Source: Pardosa pseudoannulata
Taxonomy: Eukaryota; Arthropoda; Arachnida; Araneae; Lycosidae
DNA: 64,000 nucleotides
Assembly: GCA_032207245.1 (NCBI GenBank)
Contig: CM063502.1
Span: 112,737,199-112,801,198, forward strand
Direction: 5' to 3'
A model generated the notes under the pieces. The model did no database searches, was not told where the DNA came from, and worked only from the letters and a program-made list of their open reading frames with translations. A program made the translations under genes and the position numbers. Below are positions 57,750 through 64,000 of the stretch, one piece after another (position 1 is the first letter of the stretch; every line of letters starts with the position of its first letter).

Positions 57750-59484
57750 CATATATACTGGAAATTAGATTACTAAGAGGTTAAAAAAAAATTTTTAACT
57801 TACAATCATCTCTGAATGGCCAGTATCAACATCATTTATTAAAGTCACCTAAAAAATATACACAGGTACATGACATTAACAAACAAATATTTAAACACTT
57901 ATCCTATAACACAAAAGAAAGCATGCTTTAGAATGGTTTATTACACTATCTATAAATGCAGTACTGCCACATTAAAATCTATTACCACAAAAATTTTTAT
58001 TGTATTCACACATGCCAAAATATTTAAAGAGGGATTAATTCTTATTCTGAAAACTTTTAACCCCAAGGAACTGTATTTACCTAACATGTAAAAAAATTAG
58101 AGAAAGAAATACATGTTAAAAAGTTCCAATTTTATATGAACCGATTGAAGAATGTATTTCCAATAATCATTCCACAATATAAGTTGGTGCATAAAGCAGA
58201 CATCTTCTCTTTATTGCTATTTATTGTTGATACCATTATCAATATTGTCTTAATTCAAAACTGCATTGATAACACCATCATATGTATTATTGACTTGTTA
58301 CATGTTGACAAATTTAAATTTCGTATAGCTTCATATGTTCTTCCAAATGAAAAGGAATAAATTAGAATTTTAAGGGAGGGATTGGGGAATGGAGTTGATA
58401 CATACATTAACACAAACTTTGGTTAATAGAAACATTATAATGAGGCTTTCTGATTTTTATAGTGTGAGTATAGAACTTCTATAACAGCTTTGCTCTGCAG
58501 TTCAAAGCTATTATAGCAAATATTCCGAAGAAAGCCCCTTCTCATTCTTACAACCAAGTCGATTAGTTCCACAAACTTAATATGTATATCTACTCTATAC
58601 ATCTAATGAAACTTCAAAAGGATTAACAAGTGTTAAACTAGGGCCTTCTAATCTGCAAGCCAAAAGATTAATCACTGAACAGATGAAAAGTCAAGATAAT
58701 GCATTTAATTTTCCTACAGTACTATACAGTATATAAATTATTTTAAGTGCTAGGGAAAAAAAAGGTTTTAATGTTACATTTGTCAGTTTGCAAAAATCTT
58801 TACAAAATATTAAATACTCCAAGTGAATAACTATTGAATAAACTATTTTAACTTCTAAGAACAAATAGAAAGTGTGGGCAAAACTATATGCAGTAGTTTT
58901 AGGACTAAACAAAACTATAGCTTAATATGCTTTAAAAACCGATTTATTTGCAGAAAACATTGTATAAGTCAAAACAGCAAAAATAAATATCTATGCTTTA
59001 TTCATTGTCTGAAACTGGCATAAACTTTTTTTATTACTATACTCATTTCAGCAAATAATAAAAACAATGCACTGCCTTAGATACAAATGATGCATGTAGG
59101 TCTTCTCTTCATACAATGCATAAAGATCACAGCATCATAAAACTGATTAAAAGTATTAAAAACAAAAAAAGGGCATAAATTGAGCTGTCAATGCGCAAAC
59201 CACTATTAAACAAAATTTGTATAAAGTGTTTTCTTTCTTTTACTTCTCCTTAACGTTTCGTGTGGTTAATAAGGTAGACTGTTACGCTTCAAACAAGTAT
59301 TTTTGCAGGTGCAAAATAGCATGTAAAAATTTTAAATGGTCCACGAACTCCAAATTATATACTTAGTTTATATGCAATATTTTTCTTCCAAGTCAATGGT
59401 GAATATTCATGACTGTATTTTCGCGTGTATAATGGGGGATATGTTAGAATAGAAATAAATTGTAAATTAAATAGTACAAACCAT
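27125..59484 (-). CDS. Sec13: SEC13 gene (COPII coat and nuclear pore WD40 protein)
   Basis: SEC13 pairs with SEC31 in the outer COPII cage on ER exit vesicles and sits in the Y-complex of the nuclear pore. Nine minus-strand exons with GT-AG borders give a predicted 312 residues, against about 322 in human. Diagnostic segments are [94 protein letters not shown] and [20 protein letters not shown]. These correspond to six WD40 blades, with the seventh supplied in trans by SEC31 or NUP145/NUP96 as known for the family. The introns hold the copia element, hAT-like copies and a plus-strand ORF. The first exon is the least certain. Confidence 0.96.
28164..28304 (-). CDS. Sec13: SEC13 coding exon 8
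   Basis: 141 nt, phase 0. It encodes [20 protein letters not shown] and [20 protein letters not shown] then VSGGDNE, the sixth WD40 blade. The donor is GAG|GTAATT. Confidence 0.95.
28322..28519. repeat. TA/CA compound microsatellite
   Basis: Alternating runs of (TA)n and (CA)n over about 200 bp, ending exactly at the left end of the hAT-like repeat. The Tyr-Ile-rich frames across it are artefacts. Confidence 0.95.
28520..29160 (+). mobile_element. hAT-like non-autonomous element, right end missing
   Basis: Starts CAGGGTATCTGCCAAAATAA and runs parallel to the complete copy at 48277-49034, with small indels and a (TA)n expansion near 28707-28728. Similarity stops around 29155, so the right terminal repeat is absent. 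Confidence 0.75.
29321..29445. repeat. Foldback SINE-A (two heads in inverted orientation)
   Basis: A minus-oriented SINE-A fragment (29321 to about 29403) is followed after a 5-nt centre by a plus-oriented SINE-A head (29409-29437). The arms GAAGAGCAGCACCCTACCCA and TGGGTAGGGCGTTGCTCTTC are nearly complementary. Confidence 0.75.
30029..30094. repeat. 33-bp tandem duplication in a GC-rich patch
   Basis: Two adjacent units beginning AGACGGGTTCATGTTT, at 30029-30061 and 30062-30094, differ at a few positions. The surrounding 29930-30060 is unusually GC-rich and rich in CG dinucleotides for this window. Its origin is not recognised. Confidence 0.75.
30312..30781 (+). repeat. Copia 5' LTR
   Basis: 470 bp, from TGTTGGCATTTTCAG to AGCTTATCA. 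It contains an ATGCAAAT octamer (30514-30521), followed by a (TA)n tract (30528-30557) at the expected promoter position, and an AATAAA near 30709. Confidence 0.9.
30783..30800 (+). promoter_or_regulatory. Primer binding site (initiator tRNA-Met half-molecule)
   Basis: TGGGTTATGGGCCCAGGA starts 1 nt after the 5' LTR. It is complementary to the anticodon arm of initiator tRNA-Met (CTGGGCCCATAACCCA), the internal-cleavage primer type known for Drosophila copia. Confidence 0.85.
30867..31724 (+). pseudogene. Copia Gag, truncated ends
   Basis: 285 codons. The middle matches the copia-type Gag domain ([34 protein letters not shown]). A basic Arg/Ser-rich region and a CCHC knuckle, [13 protein letters not shown], follow. 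A stop codon falls exactly where the last Cys of the knuckle should be, and protease continues in another frame. The usual N-terminal part before the WHFIF segment is missing, and only 66 nt separate the primer site from this ORF, suggesting a 5' deletion of gag. Confidence 0.88.
31711..32139 (+). pseudogene. Copia protease fragment
   Basis: [20 protein letters not shown] is the aspartic protease active site of copia elements. The frame differs from gag (a break near 31720) and from the integrase (a break near 32139). Confidence 0.88.
32226..33632 (+). pseudogene. Copia integrase
   Basis: 468 codons. The HHCC finger is only partly kept: WHNQFTH gives both His, but the Cys pair reads YTYC, so one Cys is lost. 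The DDE core is complete: [15 protein letters not shown] and NGVAERFNR, with 35 residues between the second Asp and the Glu. The C-terminal GKPY-type region and the linker to RT follow, ending at a frame break near 33630. Confidence 0.92.
33635..34793 (+). pseudogene. Copia reverse transcriptase and RNase H
   Basis: The RT begins in one frame ([33 protein letters not shown], 33680-33800), breaks in an AT-rich stretch, then continues from 33843 as [33 protein letters not shown] and the catalytic YVDDI. RNase H follows with [12 protein letters not shown] and [13 protein letters not shown], ending at a frame break at 34793. Confidence 0.92.
34790..35080 (+). pseudogene. Copia RNase H C-terminus
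   Basis: [27 protein letters not shown] and [10 protein letters not shown] are the standard end of copia Pol. It is in a frame different from the preceding block. Confidence 0.88.
35760..35771 (+). promoter_or_regulatory. Polypurine tract
   Basis: AAGAAAAGGGGG lies 5 nt before the 3' LTR start, the plus-strand primer position. Confidence 0.75.
35777..36431 (+). repeat. Copia 3' LTR, interrupted by a SINE
   Basis: Matches the 5' LTR end to end but is 655 bp, because a 177-bp SINE plus a 14-bp target duplication is inserted at 36123-36313. The octamer (35979-35986) and a shorter (TA)n tract are kept. Confidence 0.9.
36123..36299 (-). mobile_element. SINE-A inserted in the copia 3' LTR
   Basis: Exact 14-bp repeats TTAGGACGTGTTAG flank it (36109-36122 and 36300-36313). 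On the minus strand, the A box TGGCCGAATGG and B box GGTTCGAATCC sit in a tRNA-like head, and the 3' end is (CCAAA)n. The empty site is preserved in the 5' LTR, so the element boundaries are certain. Confidence 0.95.
36432..37847 (-). other. SEC13 intron 7, upstream part
   Basis: AT-rich intron apart from a short GC-rich stretch at 36432-36490. No gene or element recognised. Confidence 0.6.
37848..37968 (-). CDS. Sec13: SEC13 coding exon 7
   Basis: 121 nt. It encodes [20 protein letters not shown] then [20 protein letters not shown] (WD40 blade 5). It joins exon 8 in phase 0 at CAG|GTTAGT. Confidence 0.94.
38158..38303 (-). CDS. Sec13: SEC13 coding exon 6
   Basis: 146 nt. It encodes [20 protein letters not shown], an insert, then [18 protein letters not shown] placed the donor at GT|GTAAGA, which gives a split Val codon with the next exon. 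Confidence 0.94.
38304..39630 (-). other. SEC13 intron 5
   Basis: AT-rich, nothing else recognised. Confidence 0.6.
39631..39764 (-). CDS. Sec13: SEC13 coding exon 5
   Basis: 134 nt. It encodes [39 protein letters not shown] and HNAHT. The acceptor splits a Val codon; donor ACT|GTAAGA. Confidence 0.96.
39765..42701 (-). other. SEC13 intron 4
   Basis: About 2.9 kb, AT-rich. No exon, element or RNA gene recognised. Confidence 0.6.
42702..42853 (-). CDS. Sec13: SEC13 coding exon 4
   Basis: 152 nt. It encodes [20 protein letters not shown] and [18 protein letters not shown], then a short linker ending HDSS. The donor G|GTATTA precedes the split Val codon. Confidence 0.95.
48277..49034 (+). mobile_element. 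hAT-like non-autonomous element, complete
   Basis: The left end CAGGGTATCTGC and the right end, read in reverse, CATGGTTTCTGC form 12-bp terminal repeats with two mismatches. The sequence AATATA flanks both sides directly (48271-48276 and 49035-49040). Trimming the right end by two bases gives an imperfect 8-bp repeat, the usual hAT size. Inside are several copies of a CCATGACTTT motif. It has no coding capacity, and the superfamily is tentative. Confidence 0.7.
49866..50102 (+). CDS. Unrecognised 78-codon ORF, antisense inside SEC13 intron
   Basis: I do not recognise this protein. It starts [20 protein letters not shown] and contains [20 protein letters not shown] and [12 protein letters not shown], with a balanced, protein-like composition unlike the Ile/Lys/Phe/Tyr-rich chance ORFs around it. 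An A7 run at 50090-50096 sits just before the stop. With one A fewer, the reading would end in a basic, Pro-rich tail and stop at 50122-50124. Upstream is a possible splice acceptor (TTCTTACAG, near 49710); downstream is AATAAA at 50348-50353. It could be a small nested gene, an exon of one, or a decaying retrocopy. Confidence 0.35.
   Translation: MSKPDPYELEKNHFISVNKNMNEIYWNDKIAFCVSDPEWITKQWPNARSCLLVLDSTNMNPVACMNFPILSESATKKA
50352..50950. repeat. Diverged tandem duplication, period about 300 bp
   Basis: The blocks TCAACCGAA, CACTTTATTG, GAATTTCATT and TGTTCTAACGGATATTTTAA recur in the same order about 298-300 bp apart (for example 50501 and 50799). Both copies are AT-rich and non-coding. Confidence 0.75.
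54380..54560 (+). repeat. Mosaic SINE (distinct head, SINE-A-like tail)
   Basis: The tail GGTCCAAATCTCATTAACCC, then ACATAGCAAAATAGA, parallels the 3' half of SINE-A. The head does not: it starts with TTCCGATGGTCTGACACC, which instead matches, inverted, 50132-50157. Shared tails with different heads are common among SINEs. Confidence 0.5.
55891..56006 (-). CDS. Sec13: SEC13 coding exon 3
   Basis: 116 nt. It encodes [20 protein letters not shown] then [19 protein letters not shown] (WD40 blade 1). The donor splits a Gly codon; acceptor TTCCAG. Confidence 0.96.
56007..57803 (-). other. SEC13 intron 2
   Basis: AT-rich, with a (TA)n tract at 57691-57743. No exon or element recognised. The ORF at 56083-56265 looks like chance. 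Confidence 0.6.
57691..57743. repeat. (TG)n/(TA)n microsatellite
   Basis: A short TG run followed by about 44 bp of TA repeats. Confidence 0.9.
57804..57848 (-). CDS. Sec13: SEC13 coding exon 2
   Basis: 45 nt, phase 0. It encodes [15 protein letters not shown], the conserved N-terminal segment (human VSVINTVDTSHEDMI). Acceptor TTTTAG, donor ATT|GTAAGT. Confidence 0.93.
57849..59481 (-). other. SEC13 intron 1
   Basis: AT-rich, with a perfect-looking hairpin at 58479-58516. The ORFs here (57870-58091, 58136-58360) match nothing I know and look like chance. Confidence 0.5.
59482..59484 (-). CDS. Sec13: SEC13 start codon exon (inferred)
   Basis: On the minus strand, ATG is followed directly by GTTTGT, a weak but acceptable donor. 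Joining it to exon 2 gives MVTLIND, as in SEC13 proteins, which start MVS. No other in-phase ATG was evident. The donor is not consensus, so this is tentative. Confidence 0.5.
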
Positions 59485-60061
59485 TGCAAATATTAATAAT
59501 GAATATATTTAGACTAGCGTACACACACTCTCTTCCTCACGAGAATTTCCAATGCCCTTTGCCCAGAAGTGAATCAGTTTACTAATCAGTTATCAGATTG
59601 AAAACTGCTGCACGTCAGATTTGAGTACATTCAGCTGTTTATGTCAGGAGAGTACACAGCTTTTACCTCTACCTATAAAATATACTACATGACAGTAAAC
59701 TGCCAAATATAACGGAACACCAGATTGTGCGCGCATTTTCTTAAAAAATGAGTTCAGAAACCTCGCGGCTAAGTTAACAAGTTTGCTTTAGCACCGCAGG
59801 CGGTTTTGAGTTGAATCATTGTTTGTGGGCGGAGCTTTAAAAAAGTAATGTTTCGTTTCGCTTTCTGTTGAAAATCGATTATGTACTATCTCGAATTTCT
59901 AGTATCTATCTCTCTATCCTTTCTGATTAATGAAGACAAAACAGACATCTTAATATCAATTGTTATCTATTTTTGTTTCTGAAAAATCGTAGATTTTTAT
60001 TGACTAAATATTTGTTATGTTTATCAACCTTCGATTCAAATTTCATCGGCAAATAGGGACC
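59485..60061 (-). promoter_or_regulatory. SEC13 5' UTR and promoter region (approximate)
   Basis: Upstream of the inferred ATG the base composition becomes less AT-rich, with several CG dinucleotides (59735-59865). This fits a promoter region. No TATA box or specific site can be assigned with confidence. Confidence 0.4.
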
Positions 60062-60375
60062 GGATCCTGACTGGAACACTTGTGGCCACAAAGTTGTGTC
60101 CACAACTCCCGAAACTTGCTTGTGGCAACTCAATTTGGATCTTGACTGGAACGCTTGTCGCGTCCACACACAACTGGTCCATAACTAGGAATTATGAAGG
60201 AGTTTTATACAATACAGGATTACATGGGTCAGGAATGAAGTACATTTGGCGTGCGCTAAGTTTCCAAGCCAAGGTGGTTTATCCGAGCCACTATACTCGT
60301 TCGGTTCGAAGGTTCCGAGCTGTCGGTGGTTTCTCCAAATTTAGCTGCTTGATTTCTTATATTTTTGTTAATTAG
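60062..60375. other. GC-richer block with internal direct repeat
   Basis: The 22-nt segment starting GGATCCTGACTGGAAC (60062) recurs 75 bp on as GGATCTTGACTGGAAC (60137), and GTGGCCACAAAGTTGTGTCC sits between them. A 97-codon plus-strand frame (60082-60375) crosses the block, but it resembles no protein I know. It may be part of a repeat family. Confidence 0.4.
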
Positions 60376-60483
60376 ATCTTTGTTATTAGATCTATATTTT
60401 TGTTAATTAGAGTCTTTCAGGTATGAAACAATTATTGGTATATATTATTATTAGTATTATGATTATTTTATTTCTTTTATTGT

Positions 60484-60827
60484 TATTTCTTTTTTATTTT
60501 TCCGTTTTATTCCCAATGCACGTGGTATTGTTTGAGTTTTACAAATCATCACTATAGATGTATTTATATGTATTGAAATTACATCGTGTTTTATTGTTTA
60601 ATTTTAAATATTAATTTCATCAAATTAACACCTCAAGCATGATGTCTACAATTTTTATTTCTTTTTTATTTTTCTGTTTTATTCCCAATGCACGTGGTAT
60701 TGTTTGAGTTTTACAAATCATCACTATAGATGTGTTATATGTATTGAAATCACATCGTGTTTTATTGTTTAATTTTAAATATTAATTTCATCAAATTAAC
60801 ACCTCAAGCATGATGTCTACAATTTTT
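60484..60827. repeat. 172-bp tandem repeat, two units
   Basis: Two nearly identical units, each containing CCCAATGCACGTGGTATTGT and ending CAAGCATGATGTCTACAA, are offset by 172 bp. Diverged pieces of the same motif (GATGCACGTGGTATTATT near 60937, GTACTTGGTATTGTTTGA near 61263) suggest a formerly longer array. Confidence 0.85.
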
Positions 60828-61799
60828 GACGATATTTACTGTTATTACATACGTTACATACCTGATAAGGTATACTTATTTCCACTGTTATGGTTGAATT
60901 ATTTTTTTAATTGATATATCTTGTATATTGTACACGATGCACGTGGTATTATTCGATTTTAACTATTGAGCATCATAGCTGTGTTGTATGCAATGTAATA
61001 CCAATTTCTTGTAAGATTTAGCGATAAATATTGATGATAGTAATGTTTTTGTAGCAGGCTTGGCTTTCTGGCATTTTTGTCGATTTTATAAATTATTTCA
61101 AAAGCTATTCTATTAATATTCTAATTCTATTTAAGTTTACTGTTTGAGAGTAAATATTTTGATTATTAGCTTTAAAAGTACAGGTAAGATATTAAAATTA
61201 TAATTAATATTTTTTTCTCTTATTGTGATTGCATGAGCTTCTAATATTGTTGCATGCACATTGTACTTGGTATTGTTTGAATTTTATCATTCCTGTATTA
61301 TATTATTCAAATTAATAATGTAACCTAATTAATTCTCCAAGTATTTCTGTTATTTTTGCTAACATTCACCAATGTTTGCTGATATTTTCATTCCTTGATA
61401 TCTGTAAGAAAAACTGGAAAAGTGTAATATGTAGGTAACTGTAAATAAAACTAAATGGCTGTTTTCGCAAAGTGGCTAACACAGTCTCCTGCTGAATTCA
61501 GCTTTTTGGTATTTTACAAATTTACATAATAGGTGAGTAGCAAAAATTTTAGAAGTTCTACTGTTAGGTATGTAACTTCCGATTATAGTTTATGCCATAT
61601 ATTTAATCTGAAAACACAAAAAGATTTTAAAACAATAACTATATATATATATATATTTATTTATTTAAAAGGCTGATTTTTAAGATCTTCATGTCTCTGC
61701 TACCAATTACATCAAATTTGATCTTGCTTGAGGCAGGCTCGAGTCCTTAATGAGCTGTTAAAGTAATAAGTAATAGTAGTAGTAGTCAATTCTTTTCCT
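60828..61799. other. Spacer before gypsy element
   Basis: AT-rich, with diverged traces of the tandem repeat. No gypsy LTR or primer site was recognised, so the 5' part of the element is missing or unrecognisable. Confidence 0.5.
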
Positions 61800-62177
61800 A
61801 CAACAACTTCCAACATCAGTACAGACAATTTTGGAGTCAATAACGCCTATCACTGTAGAGAAAGAAGCAGAAATCGCCGACCAAATATTGGAGGTAAGCT
61901 CATAAGCTCTACAACTGCATCTCTGTCTACGCATGCTATATCTTCGTCCAGTGAAGATCGATTACTGCAGGAGACACAGCGACTAAATAAACGGATCGAC
62001 GGACTACAGCTGCAGCGCGATAGCAGAGAAATCAGAAGCCGTTCCCGTTCACGCAAACGTTCCTTTTCCCGTCATCGAGCAGAAGGCGTGTGCTGGTACC
62101 ATCAGCGATTCCAAGAAAAGGCCAGGAAGTGCATCATACCTTGCACTTACTCAAGAAACGAATTGAGCGGGAAGTAA
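61800..62177 (+). pseudogene. Gypsy Gag C-terminal remnant
   Basis: A first piece (VEKEAEIADQILEV) is followed by a frame break at about 61890. Then a Ser/Arg-rich tail (SRSRSRKRSFSRHR) leads to VCWYHQRFQEKARKCIIPC and a stop at 62175-62177. The C-W-Y-H...C...C block is typical of Gag from arthropod gypsy elements in place of a zinc knuckle. It overlaps the protease frame, with pol lying in the -1 frame. Confidence 0.8.
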
Positions 62178-62647
62178 ATGTGACTACCTTCTCACAAAAT
62201 ATCTCACGTCGTTTATTTATCAAAGACAAATCAACCAACACCTCTTTCCTAATAGATACAGGATCGGATGTCAGCGTTCTTCCACCGTCTTTTGTGGAGC
62301 GAAAACGAGGGAACAGCATTCAACAACTTTCAGCTGCCAACACTTCGCCAATCAATGTATACGGTAGGAAAGTTTTGACCTTTGATTTAAATTTGAGAAC
62401 AGTATTTCGTTGGCAATTTTTAATAGCATCTGTTTCTGTACCCATCATAGGAGCTGATTTTTTGTATTATTTTAATATTTCCCCCGATTTACGCTATAGA
62501 AAACTAATTGATAATGCAACAAAATTAAGTGCACCATGCAAGCTCATTTCCCCACAAGTTCATTACATAAAGCTTATTTCTGGTGAAAGTAGTTTTCTCG
62601 AAACCCAGATGTTTGGCTCCCGATCGTTTAAAAATCGCCAAATCTGA
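62090..62647 (+). pseudogene. Gypsy protease
   Basis: FLIDTGSDVSVLPPS is the aspartic protease active site, and VPIIGADFLYYF the second conserved block. The frame is lost shortly before RT, around 62590-62620. Confidence 0.9.
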
Positions 62648-62795
62648 ATTCCAACATATGTTAGATTTAGGCCATATTCGTCCTTCCAAAAGTAATTACG
62701 CTTCACCTCTTCATATTGTTTCTAAAAATGACAGCAAGGACTGGAGACCAGTTGGGGGATTATCTAGCATTAAATGCGTAGACAAAAAAGGATAA
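62583..62795 (+). pseudogene. Gypsy RT, N-terminal fragment
   Basis: RLKIAKSEFQHMLDLGHIRP then SNYASPLHIVSK and DWRPVGG. The frame breaks in a G run near 62755, and the reading ends at 62795. Confidence 0.88.
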
Positions 62796-62832
62796 GTACT
62801 CTATTCCAAATATTTTAGACTTTACCTCAGAA

Positions 62833-63618
62833 TTGCATGGTAAAACAATTTTTTCTCATGTGGATCTTGTGAAAGCATACCATCAAATCCCTATCCATGA
62901 AGATGACATCCATAAAACCGCCATAACGACACCATTTGGGTCATATGAGAGTACTAGAATGCAGTTTGGCCTCTGTAATGCTGCTTCCACTTTTCAACGT
63001 TTTATCGATGAGGTTCTAAGAGGTTTAAATTTCGTTTACGCTTTCATTGATGATATTTTGGTTGCTTTTTCATCAGAAGAAGAACACCTACAGCACCTAA
63101 GATTACTCTTCGAGCGTTTAAATCATTATGACCTATCAATAAATCCTTCTAAGTGTACGTTTGGAGTTTCTACATTAGAATTTTTAGGATTTCAAGTCTG
63201 CATTTCTGGAATCAAACCATTGCCTGACAGAGTGGATGCTATTTTGAAATTTCCACGACCCTCAACTATTACCCAACTACGTCGTTTCCTTGGCATGCTA
63301 AATTATTACAGAAGATTCATCCGACAAGCTGCTCACATACTTGCTGCTTTAGTGAAATTCCTGGAAGGAATCAAGAATAAAAAGCGTTCCAGACAAAGAG
63401 TCAAGACCAAGCCTGAAGAAGAACTTTCATGGACAGATGAAGCCATCACATCCTTTGAACAAGTTAAGGAAGCCCTCGCACAGGTTACCTTGTTACATCA
63501 CCCTATACCTAATGCACCTCTCAGCATTTGGGTCGACGCGTCAGACTTTGCTGTTGGGGTGGTGCACTCACACAGTACAATGATGGTCTCTGGCAGCCAC
63601 TTGCTTTCTTATCCATGA
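62833..63618 (+). pseudogene. Gypsy reverse transcriptase core
   Basis: [19 protein letters not shown] holds the first catalytic Asp, [17 protein letters not shown] follows, and [11 protein letters not shown] is the YxDD-type box with Phe first. [20 protein letters not shown] and [14 protein letters not shown] are the thumb and connection. The frame breaks near 63540, inside RNase H. Confidence 0.93.
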
Positions 63619-63866
63619 AGTTGACTTCTTCTCAAAAGAAATGGTCCACATATGATAGAGAGCTTTTAGCAATCTATACCATGATCAGAAGATTTCGCCA
63701 TATGTTGGAAGGAAGAGATTTTGTGATTTTCACTGATCAAAAGCCTCTTATTTATGCCTTTCAACAGAAAGCTGACAAATGTAGTCCACGTCAACTCAGG
63801 CACTTGGATTTCATTTCTAAATTTTCCACGGATATACGACATGTTCCTGAACACAAAATTTTATAG
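63528..63866 (+). pseudogene. Gypsy RNase H
   Basis: [26 protein letters not shown] and FVIFTDQKPLIYAF are the RNase H core of gypsy elements. The final catalytic ADALSR block is in yet another frame (about 63860-63885), so a break lies just before it. Confidence 0.9.
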
Positions 63867-64000
63867 CTGATGCCTTATCACGATTGAAATTGACTCAATC
63901 TCACAAGCCAATTGCCTCGACTACAAGGACATTGCCTCAGCTCAGTCGCAAGATGAGGAGCTCAAAAATCTCCTTCAATCCAATTCAACATCTTTGGTGC

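Larger units (their letters stand above)
61800..64000 (+). mobile_element. Gypsy-type retrotransposon, 5'-truncated, continues past window
   Basis: Order is Gag tail, protease, RT, RNase H, as in Ty3/gypsy. The RNase H is followed by a degraded linker toward integrase at the window edge. At least five frame breaks and no recognisable 5' LTR show it is a fossil. Coding strand is plus, divergent from SEC13. Confidence 0.9.

Overview
The window is nuclear DNA of an AT-rich animal, almost certainly an arthropod. Two conserved, intron-rich metazoan genes lie in a background of homopolymers, (TA)n microsatellites, tRNA-derived SINEs, mariner, Tigger and hAT-like fossils, and decayed copia and gypsy retrotransposons. 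Small exons, kilobase introns and a gypsy Gag tail of the C-W-Y-H type point to a chelicerate such as a spider. That assignment is an inference from style, not a proof.

Layout. (1) 1-12,080, plus strand: catalytic subunit of cAMP-dependent protein kinase (PKA-C), from the second conserved coding exon to the stop; the N-terminal exon lies upstream of the window. Exon sizes (62, 129, 99, 83, 127, 96, 123, 165, 126 nt) match the classical animal PKA-C structure as I remember it. Two features stand out: a tandem pair of 83-nt exons that look mutually exclusive (hinge and alpha-D helix), and two alternative last exons giving different C-terminal tails. (2) 12,080-24,110: intergenic, with SINEs, an AT-palindrome minisatellite and a mariner fossil. 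(3) 24,112-59,484, minus strand: SEC13, the WD40 protein shared by the COPII coat and the nuclear pore. Nine main coding exons, including an inferred ATG exon, give a predicted 312 residues, and a diverged but open second copy of the terminal exon lies 3 kb downstream. A Tigger fossil separates the two terminal exons. The introns carry a copia element (30,312-36,431) with a SINE in its 3' LTR, hAT-like elements, a foldback SINE and an unrecognised plus-strand ORF. (4) 59,485-61,800: SEC13 upstream region, GC-richer sequence and a 172-bp tandem repeat. (5) 61,800-64,000, plus strand: a frameshifted gypsy-type gag-pol running off the window end.

PKA-C and SEC13 are convergent, with tails facing each other about 13-15 kb apart. 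They act in different processes (cAMP signalling; COPII export and nuclear pore), and nothing here suggests a shared pathway. The most interesting biology is the exon-duplication architecture of PKA-C (up to four kinase isoforms) and the duplicated SEC13 terminal exon. No CRISPR array, operon, rRNA or intact standalone tRNA gene was seen.
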